From CBDAUN01 sp965214615 (lineage in GTDB: Bacteria; Pseudomonadota; Gammaproteobacteria; Arenicellales; JAJDZL01): a DNA stretch of 64,000 nucleotides. The stretch is taken from assembly GCA_965214615.1 (NCBI GenBank), contig OZ243952.1:1302001-1366000 (forward strand), written 5' to 3'. Every line of letters begins with the position of its first letter. Positions within the stretch are counted from its first letter, which is position 1. A model generated the notes under the pieces. The model saw only the letters and a program-made list of their open reading frames with translations. It had not been told where the DNA came from and made no database searches. A program made the position numbers and the translations under genes. Positions 9,172 through 18,800 of the stretch are shown here, piece by piece.

Positions 9172-9312
9172 AGTCGTCGCAGAATGGTTAAGACATAATT
9201 CATGCAATTGTATGGGACAAATCGTATTCCGTTGGCACAATCTGCGCATGTCGTTGCGCATCCAATTGTGACGCTGGATGCTTGATTTGATCTTCAGTGC
9301 CGCCAGTTTGCG

Positions 9313-10266
9313 CTAGATGCTTTCAAAGCATTCCAATTCTATCTGATTGGAAAGTTCAAACAGCTTGTCGGAATATTCGATGATCAGTTCTGACATGGCA
9401 AGCTTCCGGCGCCATTCAATCGGAATTTCATCGACACCGTAATACGCTCCGGCAAGCTGTCCGTAGATGGCTCCGGTCGTGTCCGCGTCTTCGCCGAGAT
9501 TCACCGCTTCAAGCGCACCGCCTTCGAATGAGTCGGAAGTCCAGAATGCCCAAAGCGCTGCTTCAAGCGCATGTACCACATATCCGGAACCTCTGATTTC
9601 AGGCGGCTCTCTTTGCTTGAACGATCCGGCGGCGATCGCATCGATCCGAGGTGCCAGTTCATTGTTATTCCAGTAATCGGGAATAGGGCAGAAGCGGCTG
9701 CTCAGCATGACTTCCTTGCTGTTACCTTCAAGTGCCGCTACGATTAGTCCTGCGTAGTATCGGCACGCGTCTACAGGCTCCGCAGCGCCATGCGTAGTGC
9801 GCGACATCTGCGCAGACAGTTCGATGGCCTGTTCCGGACAGTTGGCGAACGCAAGCGGTACCGGAGCCAGGCGCATCAGTGAGCCGTTGCCGCCGAACCG
9901 TTCGTGTGTTTCTCCTGCGATGGGATCATTATTCATTGCGAATGTCTTGAGTGCGAACGAGATTGTGTTTCCGATATCGAAACACGACCCCGTACTGCTC
10001 AGATAGCCTTCATCGCACCAGCGCATGTACCGATTCATTTGATCAAGCGCGTTAAATTCCTGCAGTTCTACGAGGCTGTCGGCGAGGCAAAGAGCCATCG
10101 ACGTGTCATCTGTCCACTGTCCGGGTTCAAGACCGAAGGGGCCGCCGCCGATCATGTCGGATAACGGTACGAGCGTTTCTGGCGATGTGAATTCCAATGT
10201 AGTGCCTAGCGCATCGCCTGCTGCGAGCCCTAGCATAGATCCGCGATAGCGAGAAATCTTGTCCAT
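9313..10266 (-). CDS. ADP-ribosylglycohydrolase family protein
   Basis: The 317-residue protein matches the DraG/ARH fold. It has the opening YRGSMLGLAAGDALGTTLEF, the metal-binding WTDDTSMALCLADSL, and the C-terminal GEDADTTGAIYGQLAGAYYG with the second aspartate cluster. Family members remove ADP-ribose from proteins or small molecules using two Mg ions; some have unrelated hydrolase roles. No dinitrogenase reductase or ADP-ribosyltransferase gene is in the window, so the target is unknown. An ATG five codons upstream (10281) is a possible alternative start. A 17-base palindrome lies 33 bases upstream. Confidence 0.9.
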   Translation of the reverse strand: MDKISRYRGSMLGLAAGDALGTTLEFTSPETLVPLSDMIGGGPFGLEPGQWTDDTSMALCLADSLVELQEFNALDQMNRYMRWCDEGYLSSTGSCFDIGNTISFALKTFAMNNDPIAGETHERFGGNGSLMRLAPVPLAFANCPEQAIELSAQMSRTTHGAAEPVDACRYYAGLIVAALEGNSKEVMLSSRFCPIPDYWNNNELAPRIDAIAAGSFKQREPPEIRGSGYVVHALEAALWAFWTSDSFEGGALEAVNLGEDADTTGAIYGQLAGAYYGVDEIPIEWRRKLAMSELIIEYSDKLFELSNQIELECFESI

Positions 10267-10298
10267 ATTTTTCGTAAGCATTTCATTAACCTGTGACG

Positions 10299-10315
10299 CG
10301 CTCGCTAAGCGAGCG
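10299..10315. promoter_or_regulatory. Perfect palindrome upstream of the ADP-ribosylglycohydrolase gene
   Basis: CGCTCGCT, one A, then AGCGAGCG form an exact inverted repeat 33 bases before the start codon at 10266. Placement suits an operator or a 5' leader hairpin. No regulator gene is adjacent. Confidence 0.4.
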
Positions 10316-11307
10316 AGATGAATCGTCTTGCAATTATGCCCGATTGAGTGGTTGTGAGAGTGCGTTGCGGCGCAATTCCAAGGAGCCGGGGCCCATCCCT
10401 AAAGGAGTGACTATGTCATCCAAACTCTGACAATAAAAACAATATTAAATTGATGAATATTAATAAACTACTTTAAATATCAAGATTAGAGTCAACGCTT
10501 CGCGCCGACACTAATCGTGATATTGGTTGCAAGGGACAAAGGCGGCGTACTGGCCTATGACGATCTCAGGCAGTTCCCAGTGGAGCAAGATGCCTTGGAC
10601 GATTCTTTGTCCAATGCCCTTCATGCCGGTCTGCTGGCGCCGGTCAAGCGCCTTCCCTATCATTACCGCATCCCCTTTCCGTCCTTCGGCGACTTTCTTC
10701 GGGTGTTGCCGGTGGAGCCTCCGCAGGTCTGAGCCTAAGGTAGCGAAGTCAGCACCAATGTTTGCAAGAATTTGATAAGGTTTTTGTCAGTGAGGCAAAT
10801 TGGGGTCAGGTGCGGTGCCGTCTCGGCATCCCGCCTCTTTCGGATGCGGTGGTACGGTCCGGCCTGAGTCCCTGTTTACTCCGTAAGCTGTCGATTGCCG
10901 GCTATCAGACTCGAATGATTGCTCCGACGGAAATTTGCCCTTCCAGCTCTGTCAGTGTCAGGGATGGCGATATAGATGCTTGCCAGCGGTCAAACAGGAA
11001 TCCATCCTGATGTCAGCCGGAGTGAACCGTCGGGCTGCAAAGGCCGCTGCGTATCGGTCGTGTCGGTCGGTGCCGATTTCGGATAGCGACGAAGCCGAGA
11101 CAACAATAAGAAACACTCTCCGACATGGCGTTCAGCACGTTCAACGATAGCTGTTTGAAAGTGTATCAGGTAATAGCCTTGAGATACAGAGTGCGCGATT
11201 GTTTCAAATTCTTGCGAATGACTGGGTAAGATAGACGCCATCGCAAAAAACTCTTATGCTTTCGTCTACAGCCACTCATACTCCAATTCAATCGGCCGGG
11301 AAACAAT
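10316..11307. other. Gene-poor region with an AT-rich patch
   Basis: About 1 kb without a convincing gene. Roughly 10425-10495 is strikingly AT-rich compared with the surroundings and has AATATTA repeated, which could be a promoter region or a remnant of foreign DNA. From 10500 to 11250 only short frames occur on both strands, none with recognisable domains, a plausible ribosome binding site or consistent codon bias. The stretch may contain decayed genes. Confidence 0.5.
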
Positions 11308-11730
11308 ATGATGATCACCATTGAGCAGTTCGAGCAGATTCAGCACGCACACCTGCCGCTATCGGTGCAACTCGGATTTCAGGTGGAATGCATGGATGAC
11401 GGCGTGTGCCGTGTTCGCGCGGCGCACCGAGACGATTTCCTGCGCCCCGGCGGCACGGTGGCGGGGCCTGTCATGATGGCATTGGCAGACTTTGCAATGT
11501 ATGGCGCCGTCCTTAGCATGGACGGATCTCTTACTCAGACGGTTACCAGCAGTTTGAATATCAATTTTCTGCATCGCCCCGAGCCTGGCGACTTGATCGC
11601 AGATGCGCAAATCATTCGCTTCGGTAAGCGACTTGCTGTCGGCACCGTAGAGATGCGCAGCGATTCAAATTCTACACTCGTCGCGCACGCGACGTGCACT
11701 TACTCGATTCCACCGAAAACAACTTCTTGA
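11308..11730 (+). CDS. PaaI-like hotdog thioesterase family protein
   Basis: The 140-residue protein has the single hotdog domain of PaaI/YdiI-type acyl-CoA thioesterases. The key stretch is RPGGTVAGPVMMALADFAMY, where the usual HGG...D pattern is present as PGGTVAGP...D, and TSSLNINFLHRPEPGDLIA follows. Such enzymes hydrolyse acyl-CoA thioesters; substrate cannot be told. An ATG one codon later is an alternative start. The haloacid-dehalogenase-type gene starts 11 bases after its stop, suggesting co-transcription. Confidence 0.82.
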   Translation: MMITIEQFEQIQHAHLPLSVQLGFQVECMDDGVCRVRAAHRDDFLRPGGTVAGPVMMALADFAMYGAVLSMDGSLTQTVTSSLNINFLHRPEPGDLIADAQIIRFGKRLAVGTVEMRSDSNSTLVAHATCTYSIPPKTTS

Positions 11731-11741
11731 GACAAACCGCT

Positions 11742-12428
11742 ATGAACGAATCATTTTCAAATACCAAAGCATGCGTTTTTGATGCATATGGCACCTTGCT
11801 CGATGTTCACTCGGCAGCGGGTTTCCACAGCAAACGCCTCGGTGACAAGGAAACACCTGTTTCCGAATTGTGGCGGGCAAAGCAGTTGCAGTACACATGG
11901 CTGCTCAGCTTGATGCGGCACTACGAAGATTTCTGGGCAGTCACTGGAAATGCGCTTGACTACGCGTTGCAATCGCACGGCGTCGACGACCCGCAGCTTC
12001 GCGATGACCTGATGAACGCCTATTTGAAACTTGCTTGCTTTGACGAAGTGCCCGGCGTTCTTCAGCGGCTGAAAGATGCCGGCATGGCAACCGCGATACT
12101 TTCGAACGGCTCGCCGGACATGCTTGATCCGGTAGTGGAGAATTCCGGAATCGCTCCGCACCTGGATGTGTGCCTGTCGGTCGACGCAGTCCGCACCTAC
12201 AAGCCCAGTCCCGAGGTGTATGAAATGGCGTGCACCCGGTTCAATGCGGAACCGGGGCAGATCGCCTTCATGTCGTCAAATTGCTGGGACGCGATCGGCG
12301 CATCCGAATACGGCTTCAACGTCGCGTGGATCAACCGCTACAAGCAGGAGGTTGACCTGCTTCCGGCGCGCCCGCACGCTGAGTTGGTCGATCTAAGCGG
12401 TTTGCCGGAATTGCTTGGCCTAGACTAG
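11742..12428 (+). CDS. L-2-haloacid dehalogenase (type II, HAD superfamily)
   Basis: This 228-residue product matches type II (S)-2-haloacid dehalogenases. Motif I is FDAYGTLLDVHSA with the nucleophilic Asp, motif II is LSNGSPDML, motif III contains the lysine of YKPSPEVYEMA, and motif IV is FMSSNCWDAIGASEYGF. The RLGDKETPVSELWRAKQLQYTW segment is typical of true dehalogenases rather than phosphatases. The family replaces halogen with hydroxyl on short 2-haloacids. The ATG at 11742 is chosen over the frame opening at 11694, which overlaps the thioesterase gene. Natural substrate could be marine halogenated acids; that is inference. Confidence 0.9.
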   Translation: MNESFSNTKACVFDAYGTLLDVHSAAGFHSKRLGDKETPVSELWRAKQLQYTWLLSLMRHYEDFWAVTGNALDYALQSHGVDDPQLRDDLMNAYLKLACFDEVPGVLQRLKDAGMATAILSNGSPDMLDPVVENSGIAPHLDVCLSVDAVRTYKPSPEVYEMACTRFNAEPGQIAFMSSNCWDAIGASEYGFNVAWINRYKQEVDLLPARPHAELVDLSGLPELLGLD

Positions 12429-12432
12429 CGGC

Positions 12433-13002
12433 TTAGCGCGACTTTCGTACAGCGCATTCGCTGCATTGCAGATCCTTGACAAAGTTGAACGTCGGGTCCG
12501 GATAGTCGCGCCATTGCCAAGGCGGAGCAAAGCCGTCTGCCCAAATCCCGGAGCCTTTGATTCTGGCGGCACGTTCAGCCGGTTCGTAGGTGGTATCGGC
12601 ATTCGGCACGAGCCCCCAGCCTTCTGCAACCAGTTGTTCTGCGATATCGATTTCTGCGCTTGTGCACCGCACCGAGTCAGTTGCGATTCCCGTATTCATC
12701 GCAGCGCAGGTCAGTGGTCTTGACTGCAGCAGCGAATGAAGTCGCAAGGTTGCCTTTGCGCCGCATGGCCACGATTGTACGCCCGCAAGGCACTTTTGTG
12801 TACCCAAAGGAATCACGGCGCCATGAAGGATTCTCTTTTCGCCGTTGATTTCAATTGAATTATCCGGCAAGACGCGTGCCTTGTCGACATCTTCGGCCAC
12901 TGAGGCAGAGTAGATCGATAGCGACAGGACAGACCATGCGGCAGTGCGAATCAGTCTATGCAGTGTTCTGAATCGGGTATTGGCGCTGCCAAGGTTCTGC
13001 AT
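12433..13002 (-). CDS. Secreted thermonuclease (SNase-like) family protein
   Basis: The 189-residue product has an N-terminal hydrophobic leader (WSVLSLSIYSASVAE) and then a short SNase-like fold. ARVLPDNSIEINGEKRILHGAVIP is the region that usually holds the first catalytic arginine and RL.GID motif, here degenerate. The C-terminal part, GSGIWADGFAPPWQWRD, is a strong signature of exported thermonuclease-family proteins. LVAEGWGLV matches the conserved strand. Because canonical catalytic Arg/Glu residues are not all visible, nuclease activity is uncertain. It converges with the dehalogenase gene, four bases apart. Confidence 0.7.
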   Translation of the reverse strand: MQNLGSANTRFRTLHRLIRTAAWSVLSLSIYSASVAEDVDKARVLPDNSIEINGEKRILHGAVIPLGTQKCLAGVQSWPCGAKATLRLHSLLQSRPLTCAAMNTGIATDSVRCTSAEIDIAEQLVAEGWGLVPNADTTYEPAERAARIKGSGIWADGFAPPWQWRDYPDPTFNFVKDLQCSECAVRKSR

Positions 13003-13280
13003 AGGTCTGTGTAATCGATGTATGGAATAATGAGGACAGAAAGGACGAATTTCGCGTCCATTGTGAATCGCAACTATTGTATACGCCCGACCAGCGATTT
13101 CGATTGCTGCTTGATGCGATCTCGAGCGTTCTTACTTGCACTGCGGCGAGCAGCAATTGTTGTTTTCAGGTGTTTGCCATGATTCCATGCATTCAGAGAG
13201 TGAGATCAAAAGAACTGTGACATCGGCGGTGAATCCGCGGGAGTCATCACCGCTACGCCAGTGCGCGCTGCCAGGTTCTT

Positions 13281-13312
13281 CCCGGAAGCGCGGACCGATG
13301 CAGTCCGGCAAT
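13281..13312 (+). repeat. Imperfect 32-bp repeat, copy 1 (flanks ATPase gene)
   Basis: Shares 27 of 32 positions with 15006-15037 in the same orientation; the common core is GGAAGCGCG followed by ACCGATGC. The two copies bracket the ATPase gene. Confidence 0.45.
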
Positions 13313-13520
13313 TGCGCCGAGAAACTTGTTCCGGCTGCCGATTTGTCAATGCCGGATGCAGAGATACTCTGGTCACTCTGACCGATGGGGATTTGAGCAC
13401 GTGTCACGGCAAGTTGCGGCGTTTGAATCACCGTGCGAAGATTGAAGTTCTGCGATGCAGAGTCATGTCTCGGCTTGTGTTCACAGATTGCCGATATTGG
13501 TACGAAGCAATCCCGCACCA

Positions 13521-13529
13521 TGCTATACT
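13521..13529 (+). promoter_or_regulatory. Extended -10 promoter element of the ATPase gene
   Basis: TGCTATACT matches the extended -10 pattern (TGn before the hexamer) 43 bases ahead of the ATPase start. No good -35 is spaced correctly, which extended -10 promoters tolerate. Confidence 0.45.
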
Positions 13530-13572
13530 TATATAAAGCGCAAAGACTATCAAGCCTGCAAGAGCATGCCCG

Positions 13573-14973
13573 ATGAATGAACTGAGCAAATCCGAACGTG
13601 TCGCCCTTTTCGAAGAATTTATCGATGATGGAGACAAGAATTCGCCGCCTTATTTCGCGGGACGGAAAAAGGTGCTGTCGGATATCGAAGATGCATGCGC
13701 ACAAAGCTGGGAGCGGCACATCGGCGGCAAACGCCAGCGCAAGGCGGCGACCCGGGTGATCTACGGCGCTCCTGGCGCCGGCAAGACCTCGACGCTGAAC
13801 TATCTCAGAGACTGCTGGGAGGGCAAACCCGAATCGTATGCCACGCCGGATAAAAACGGAGCTGTACGCCCTCAGCCTGTACCCCTGGTGTATCTGCTGG
13901 AAGCCGACTCCTCTCTGGATGATCCGAATACATTTTGCGAGGAGTTGGCAAACCTACTTGCGCCGGGCGTCGGCGACACCTTGTTAGACGCTGCCAGCAG
14001 CACACAACGGATAGGCACAGGAGTGAAATTCGTTGTTGCACAAGCAAAAGGCGAAACCGAGACGACAACGCACTCGTCTGTACCGGCTGCCTCGCTTGCG
14101 ACGGTATTGAAGGCGGTGCCGCCTGAGCAGTGGACTCGTCCTTTGGTGATCGCAGTTGACGAGACGCAGAATCTTGTGCAAACGCGCGACTGCTTTGCAG
14201 GCAAGCTGTTCCAGGAACTGCATGCCGGTCAGTACGATGCGCCGATCACCCTGGTGCTGGGCGGTCTGTCCGACTCGATCAGGCGGGCCGGCGAACTGGG
14301 ACTGACGCGACTTTCAAGACATTGCGTACATTCGCTTGACCGGTTCGACGCCGAAGAGGTTGCAGAGCTGAAACAGGGGTTCTGCGCGACATTCGAACTG
14401 GATATCAGTTCGCGCGAGGCCGAGCTTGATGCGATGCTCGCGGCCTGCGACGGCTGGCCTTCGCACCTGACCAATGGCCTGTACGCATTCTGCAAGGTGT
14501 TCTTAGACCGCGACTGCGATATTTCCCGGGTCGACTTCGCCGAGGTCGAACGGATCAGCATGGCCGAACGGCATCAATACTACAACTACCGCATAAGCAA
14601 GGCAATGGGATTCTCGAACTACCTGCTCGCGGATGTGATGCGCCGGATTGACGGGCCTCGGCAGCGAGGAGAAGTGATGAATATCGTTGCAAGCTGTGCG
14701 AAGGCAGGCGAGGGTTCCGAGGATTTAAGGGATCAGTTGCATGACGGGATGACTGCAAAGCAGTTCTATGAGGACTTGACGCATCATGGAGCGCTGCAGG
14801 TACGTGACGACGGCACGGTGGAGTGTCCGATACCGAGTTTCAGGCGCTTCATACTTGAGACCTATTCGAGGCCGGCGGTCGAATCTCCTGAATCTGACGC
14901 GTCTGATGCCGATGAGAGCGACCGTCGCGAGCGCAGGCTGCCGCCGGCGCATCCGGCCGGGGCTGTGCATTAG
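13573..14973 (+). CDS. AAA-family ATPase of unknown role
   Basis: The 466-residue protein has one AAA ATPase domain. Walker A is YGAPGAGKTS (about residues 64-73), Walker B is LVIAVDETQNLV, and a sensor-like LVLGGLSDSIRRA follows. An arginine-rich region TRLSRHCVHSL comes next, then a helical and possibly winged-helix part near PSFRRFILETYS. The layout recalls Orc1/ExeA/TnsC-like ATPases, where DETQNL-type Walker B motifs are common, but I cannot place it in a named family. The last about 40 residues are charged and low-complexity. It stands alone in gene-poor DNA with related repeats on both sides, a context suggesting an accessory, possibly mobile or defence-linked, gene. Confidence 0.75.
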   Translation: MNELSKSERVALFEEFIDDGDKNSPPYFAGRKKVLSDIEDACAQSWERHIGGKRQRKAATRVIYGAPGAGKTSTLNYLRDCWEGKPESYATPDKNGAVRPQPVPLVYLLEADSSLDDPNTFCEELANLLAPGVGDTLLDAASSTQRIGTGVKFVVAQAKGETETTTHSSVPAASLATVLKAVPPEQWTRPLVIAVDETQNLVQTRDCFAGKLFQELHAGQYDAPITLVLGGLSDSIRRAGELGLTRLSRHCVHSLDRFDAEEVAELKQGFCATFELDISSREAELDAMLAACDGWPSHLTNGLYAFCKVFLDRDCDISRVDFAEVERISMAERHQYYNYRISKAMGFSNYLLADVMRRIDGPRQRGEVMNIVASCAKAGEGSEDLRDQLHDGMTAKQFYEDLTHHGALQVRDDGTVECPIPSFRRFILETYSRPAVESPESDASDADESDRRERRLPPAHPAGAVH

Positions 14974-15005
14974 AATTCTTACATCGATGCACCAGCACGG
15001 GTTTG

Positions 15006-15037
15006 TCCGGAAGCGCGAACCGATGCGGTCTGTCAAT
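15006..15037 (+). repeat. Imperfect 32-bp repeat, copy 2 (flanks ATPase gene)
   Basis: Second copy of the element at 13281-13312, 27 of 32 positions identical and in the same orientation, 33 bases after the ATPase stop codon. Confidence 0.45.
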
Positions 15038-15668
15038 CACGCAGGTCGTTGAGCGCCACGACCGCAACGGTTGGTGCTCAGGAAAACTGCGCCTTTGCCG
15101 CAGTGCTTCGCCTGCTCTGTAGACCTTGCGGGTGCGGAAGGCGATTTCGTCGCATATCTGCTGTCACAATTTGCATTCATCTCAACCGTCGTCCTGCCTG
15201 ATGAATTACAGCCGTACCGGCGGGCACTTGCTGCCGGCTTCCCAAGATAAATCGCCACGCCGCTGTGACCGCAGCAACAATTGCGGTGTGCATCGCAATC
15301 TCCATATGTGAACCGAAACATTTGTTTGCGACCACAAATCTTAATCGATCTTTCACTTGCGCTGCCAAACCGTCTTGTTATGCTATAGCGCGGGGCGTGG
15401 ACGATTTCTGTTGACGATTGAGAACGAAGATGGGAAAATAACGCCATCTCCGAATTGGCATGGACGTACGGGAGAGGCGGTTTCGACGACCGCAATCGTC
15501 ACGGCCGTGAATGATAAGATGAATGAATCTGCCGCTTAAGGTGTGTGGAGATGTACAGCCGGATTCGAGGACATATTAGCAACCTGATGGCGACCGGCCG
15601 GAAGAACGGGATATACCAATTCGCCTTTTTTCCGGGTTCTGGAGCACTTTGTCCCGGTACCCCCTGTA

Positions 15669-15677
15669 CCCCCCCCC
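15669..15677 (+). repeat. Run of nine C upstream of the giant surface-protein gene
   Basis: Nine consecutive C lie about 215 bases before the start codon, directly after a second C-rich run at 15660-15664. Such tracts can slip in replication and switch surface-protein genes on and off; here that is a possibility, not shown. Confidence 0.5.
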
Positions 15678-15876
15678 ATGAGCGGTCCCGCATGGTCGCG
15701 CCGTTTTCGCTTCGACCGTTCAACTTCCCATCCTGAGTATTCCGCTTGTGCCGAGCGGTTCTCCGCTTCCAGACAACCTGCTTCCTCTTTTGGCAGCCAT
15801 GGTGCTGAAACCGCGCCCAGTCTCCGTTCCTTACATGAGGGGAATGCTACTTCTGGGATAATTCTGAACGAGTCTT

Positions 15877-15880
15877 GGAG
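15877..15880 (+). promoter_or_regulatory. Ribosome binding site supporting a GTG start
   Basis: GGAG ends ten bases before GTG 15891. With the hydrophobic leader that follows, it supports this GTG as the start of the giant gene; no ATG is available before the signal peptide core. Confidence 0.45.
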
Positions 15881-15890
15881 TTTTTAGGCG

Positions 15891-18800
15891 GTGGACGCCG
15901 AGAGATTTTCCATAGGCGGCGATGACAGCCGCAAACGACTGTGCCGGTTTCTCTTGGTAGCCTTGATGGCGCTGTGCATCTCCTTCTCGATAGCCAAGGA
16001 AGCAGCTGGGGACCCAAGTAGAAGATCAACGACATACTATTCTGACGCCGTCATCACGTCTTCCGATCCTTCCACTTGCACAGTCGCGGCGGCCAATCCC
16101 TCCCGAGGTATCCGAAACATCGCCAAGGGAAAGTCCCCGGCCTTCGGGACAGACGTCAATGCCTGGCTCTTCAAGGCTGCATGCGACGGTGGGGCAAACA
16201 GTTTTGATATTGAGTTGCATGAAGACTTTACGGAGGCAGAGGCAACCTTTGTGGCCAAGAAGTACGGCGAGATTGTCGGTCGGCTGCCGAAAGTACTTAG
16301 GGCCGGAATTCCACCGTCTACAGGAATCAAAAGACTTCAAATTGCCGAGTCGAGTTATACATGGCATGCTGGCCCTTTGACCGGAACAATCTACATCCAG
16401 ACAGAGATGTTGTCGTCGAGATACGAAGACGAGGTTATGTTCCACGAGGCGGCGCACGTATCTCTAGATAAACGGGTAATAAACACCGATGAGTGGATTG
16501 CGGCGCGCAATACCGATGGCGGGTTCATTTCGCTCTATGGGCAGAGCCACCCCGGGACAGAGGATGTGGCGGAATCATTTTTGGCCTATTTCCAAGCCCG
16601 ATTTGTGCCGTCACGAATTGGCCTGGGCTGGGAAGAGACGATCATTCGCACGATGCCGAACCGGATCGCCTATTTTGACGCCTTGCTGTCTGCTAATGAC
16701 ATGATTCCTTTCACCAAGGCCAAACCGCGTAAAGTAGGCTTAATCCTCAACGACGACGTTATGATTTTAAAGCCGGGAACCGCTAGCTCCTACGACATCC
16801 GGCTTATGTCGCCGCCCGACGCTAAAGTGACGCTCTCACCGGTTAGTAGCGATGACACGGTTGCCAAGGCAAGCGGGCCGCTCAGCTTCACTCCGAGGAA
16901 CTGGCACATACCGCAGACCGTAACGGTAACAAGCGCTGCTTCGGGCAACGTTTCCATCTCGCACACACTCACATCGTCGGACAGCAACTACACCATCGCC
17001 GCCTCGAATCTGCCGGGTGTGGATGTGGGTGTGACAAGTCATGGCCCAATACAGTTGACAGTCTCGGCAAGCCGTGAGGATGTCGTCAGGGGTGGAACCA
17101 AAACTATAACCTTGGCGCTGAACCGGCCGCTTGTGGCAGGTGAGGAAATCAAGGTGCCGTTGCATATACCCAGTGGGGATGGGTTCGCCCGACATGCGCC
17201 ATTGGGAAATGGATGGGGCGATTGGACCGATTACCTGCTGGCTTGCGAGAACCCGCTTCCGACCGGAGTCACCTGTCCCGACTTAAGCACGTCTTTGGCA
17301 GATCAGACTGTCACGTTTACCTTCACAGGACCGTCAGCGACGTCTCTTAATCTGACGCTGTCCGCCCACGCGAGGAGTTCATCAAACAATGAAGTGGAAC
17401 AGGTTCACCTAGAATTCCGAAATCCTAGCAGTGGCGTGACGCTCATCGATCACGTTTCCGTGTTCAATATTCGAGGAGTCGGGGCGTTAAATGCGGCCGT
17501 GTTGTCTGTCGGTGGCGGGAACCCCTCCGACGAACGGTCTGATCGCGTGTTTGTGACCGAAGGAGCCAAGGCCACCGCAACCGTTTCCCTTTCGACCGCA
17601 CTTTCCAGTTCTTCCTGTTTCGTGGTGAGCCCTCGGGTCGATTTTTCGTTCCATAGCAGTTCGAAGGAGGTTGAGGACTATACATTCGGCAACCCTCTAA
17701 TTCGCTACCATCACAACTCTGCCGAGATCTTTTCCTACGATGCCAAGATATGCATCCCAGCGGGCAAGACCGAAGGCAGCACAGTCATCGAGATCGTGGA
17801 CGACACGGACGTCGAAGATGAAGAGCGTATAGGCCTCCACCTTAATTCCAGATATTCTCTCAATGACGGGCCGCTGCTGTACATTTCCAGATATTCTGCC
17901 GATGACGGCACGCTGCTGGACATCGACAGCACAACTGTGGATGTCATGATAAAAGACAACGATCACGACGCGACGCGACCTGAGGTGAGTATCGCGGGGA
18001 AGGCGGCTTCGGCGACCGAAGGCGGTGATGCGGTGTTCACCGTCACTGCAAGTCCTGCGCCGGCAGCGAATCTCACCGTTTCACTGGCCGTCACTGATGA
18101 CGGATCTAGCGATTTCCTGGATTTGGGCGATGAAGGAAAGAAGACAGTCACGATTGCCGCCAACCAAACCTCTGCCGAGCTCACGATCCCAACGCAGGAC
18201 GACAGCGTCGACGAGGCAGATGGTTCGATTGCGGCGATTGTCCAGGCAGGCAACGGCTACACACCATCGGATACGAACGGTTCGGCCTCGGTTGCAATCT
18301 CGGACAACGACGACCCGCCCCCAATTGAGGTGAGCATCGCTGCGAAAGTGGCTGCCACAACCGAAGGCGATGATGCGGTGTTCACCATTAGTGCCGACGC
18401 GGCACCGACAGTGGATATTGAAGTGACGCTGTCAGTCACTGATGACACGTCCAGCGACTTTCTGGATTCGACCGACGAAGGAAACCAGACAGTCACAATC
18501 ACCGCGAATCAGACCTCAGCCGAGTTGACGGTCTCAACGCAGGACGACAGCGTTATAGAGGCGGAGGGTTCGGTGACGGCGACGGTCCAGACGGGCAGTG
18601 GTTATACGGTAGCGAACACGAACGACTCTGCTTCAGTTGCGATCTCGGATAACGACGGCCCGACGCTGTCGGTGATGATATCGCCCGCTTCGGCTTCAGA
18701 GGGCAATGCGGGTAATACCTACGCGACGGTAACGTTCGACCTCGATCCGGTGCGCGGCGAATCGACTAGTTTCAAGGCATGTCTGAACAATACCGGTACC

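Larger units (their letters stand above)
13003..13572. other. Gene-poor leader region before the AAA ATPase gene
   Basis: About 570 bases with no gene I can defend. It holds one copy of a 32-base element (13281-13312) that recurs after the ATPase gene, and a likely promoter at 13521-13529. A minus-strand open frame (13132-13719) crosses it and ends in a cysteine-rich tail, but it overlaps the ATPase start and has no recognisable domain. Confidence 0.5.
14974..15890. other. Gene-poor region between the ATPase and giant surface-protein genes
   Basis: About 0.9 kb with only short frames and no domain matches. It holds the second copy of the 32-base element, a possible promoter near 15358-15385 (TTGCGC, 16 bases, TATGCT), a nine-C run at 15669-15677 and the ribosome binding site of the next gene. 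Minus-strand frames around 15040-15370 look protein-like in pieces in two different frames, which may mark a decayed gene. Confidence 0.5.

Noticed and set aside
10517..10732. 71-codon frame in the gene-poor region
   Set aside because: Short, overlaps other frames, no family or start signal.
13132..13719. 195-codon minus-strand frame ending in a Cys-rich tail
   Set aside because: It overlaps the ATPase start, contains the 32-bp element, and has no recognisable domain or start signal.
15037..15495. 152-codon minus-strand frame
   Set aside because: Protein-like pieces occur in two different frames, so at most a decayed gene; not enough to call a pseudogene.
15678..15887. 69-codon frame starting at the nine-C tract and ending just before the giant gene
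   Set aside because: No ribosome binding site or homology; composition looks random. The C tract is more likely promoter-related.
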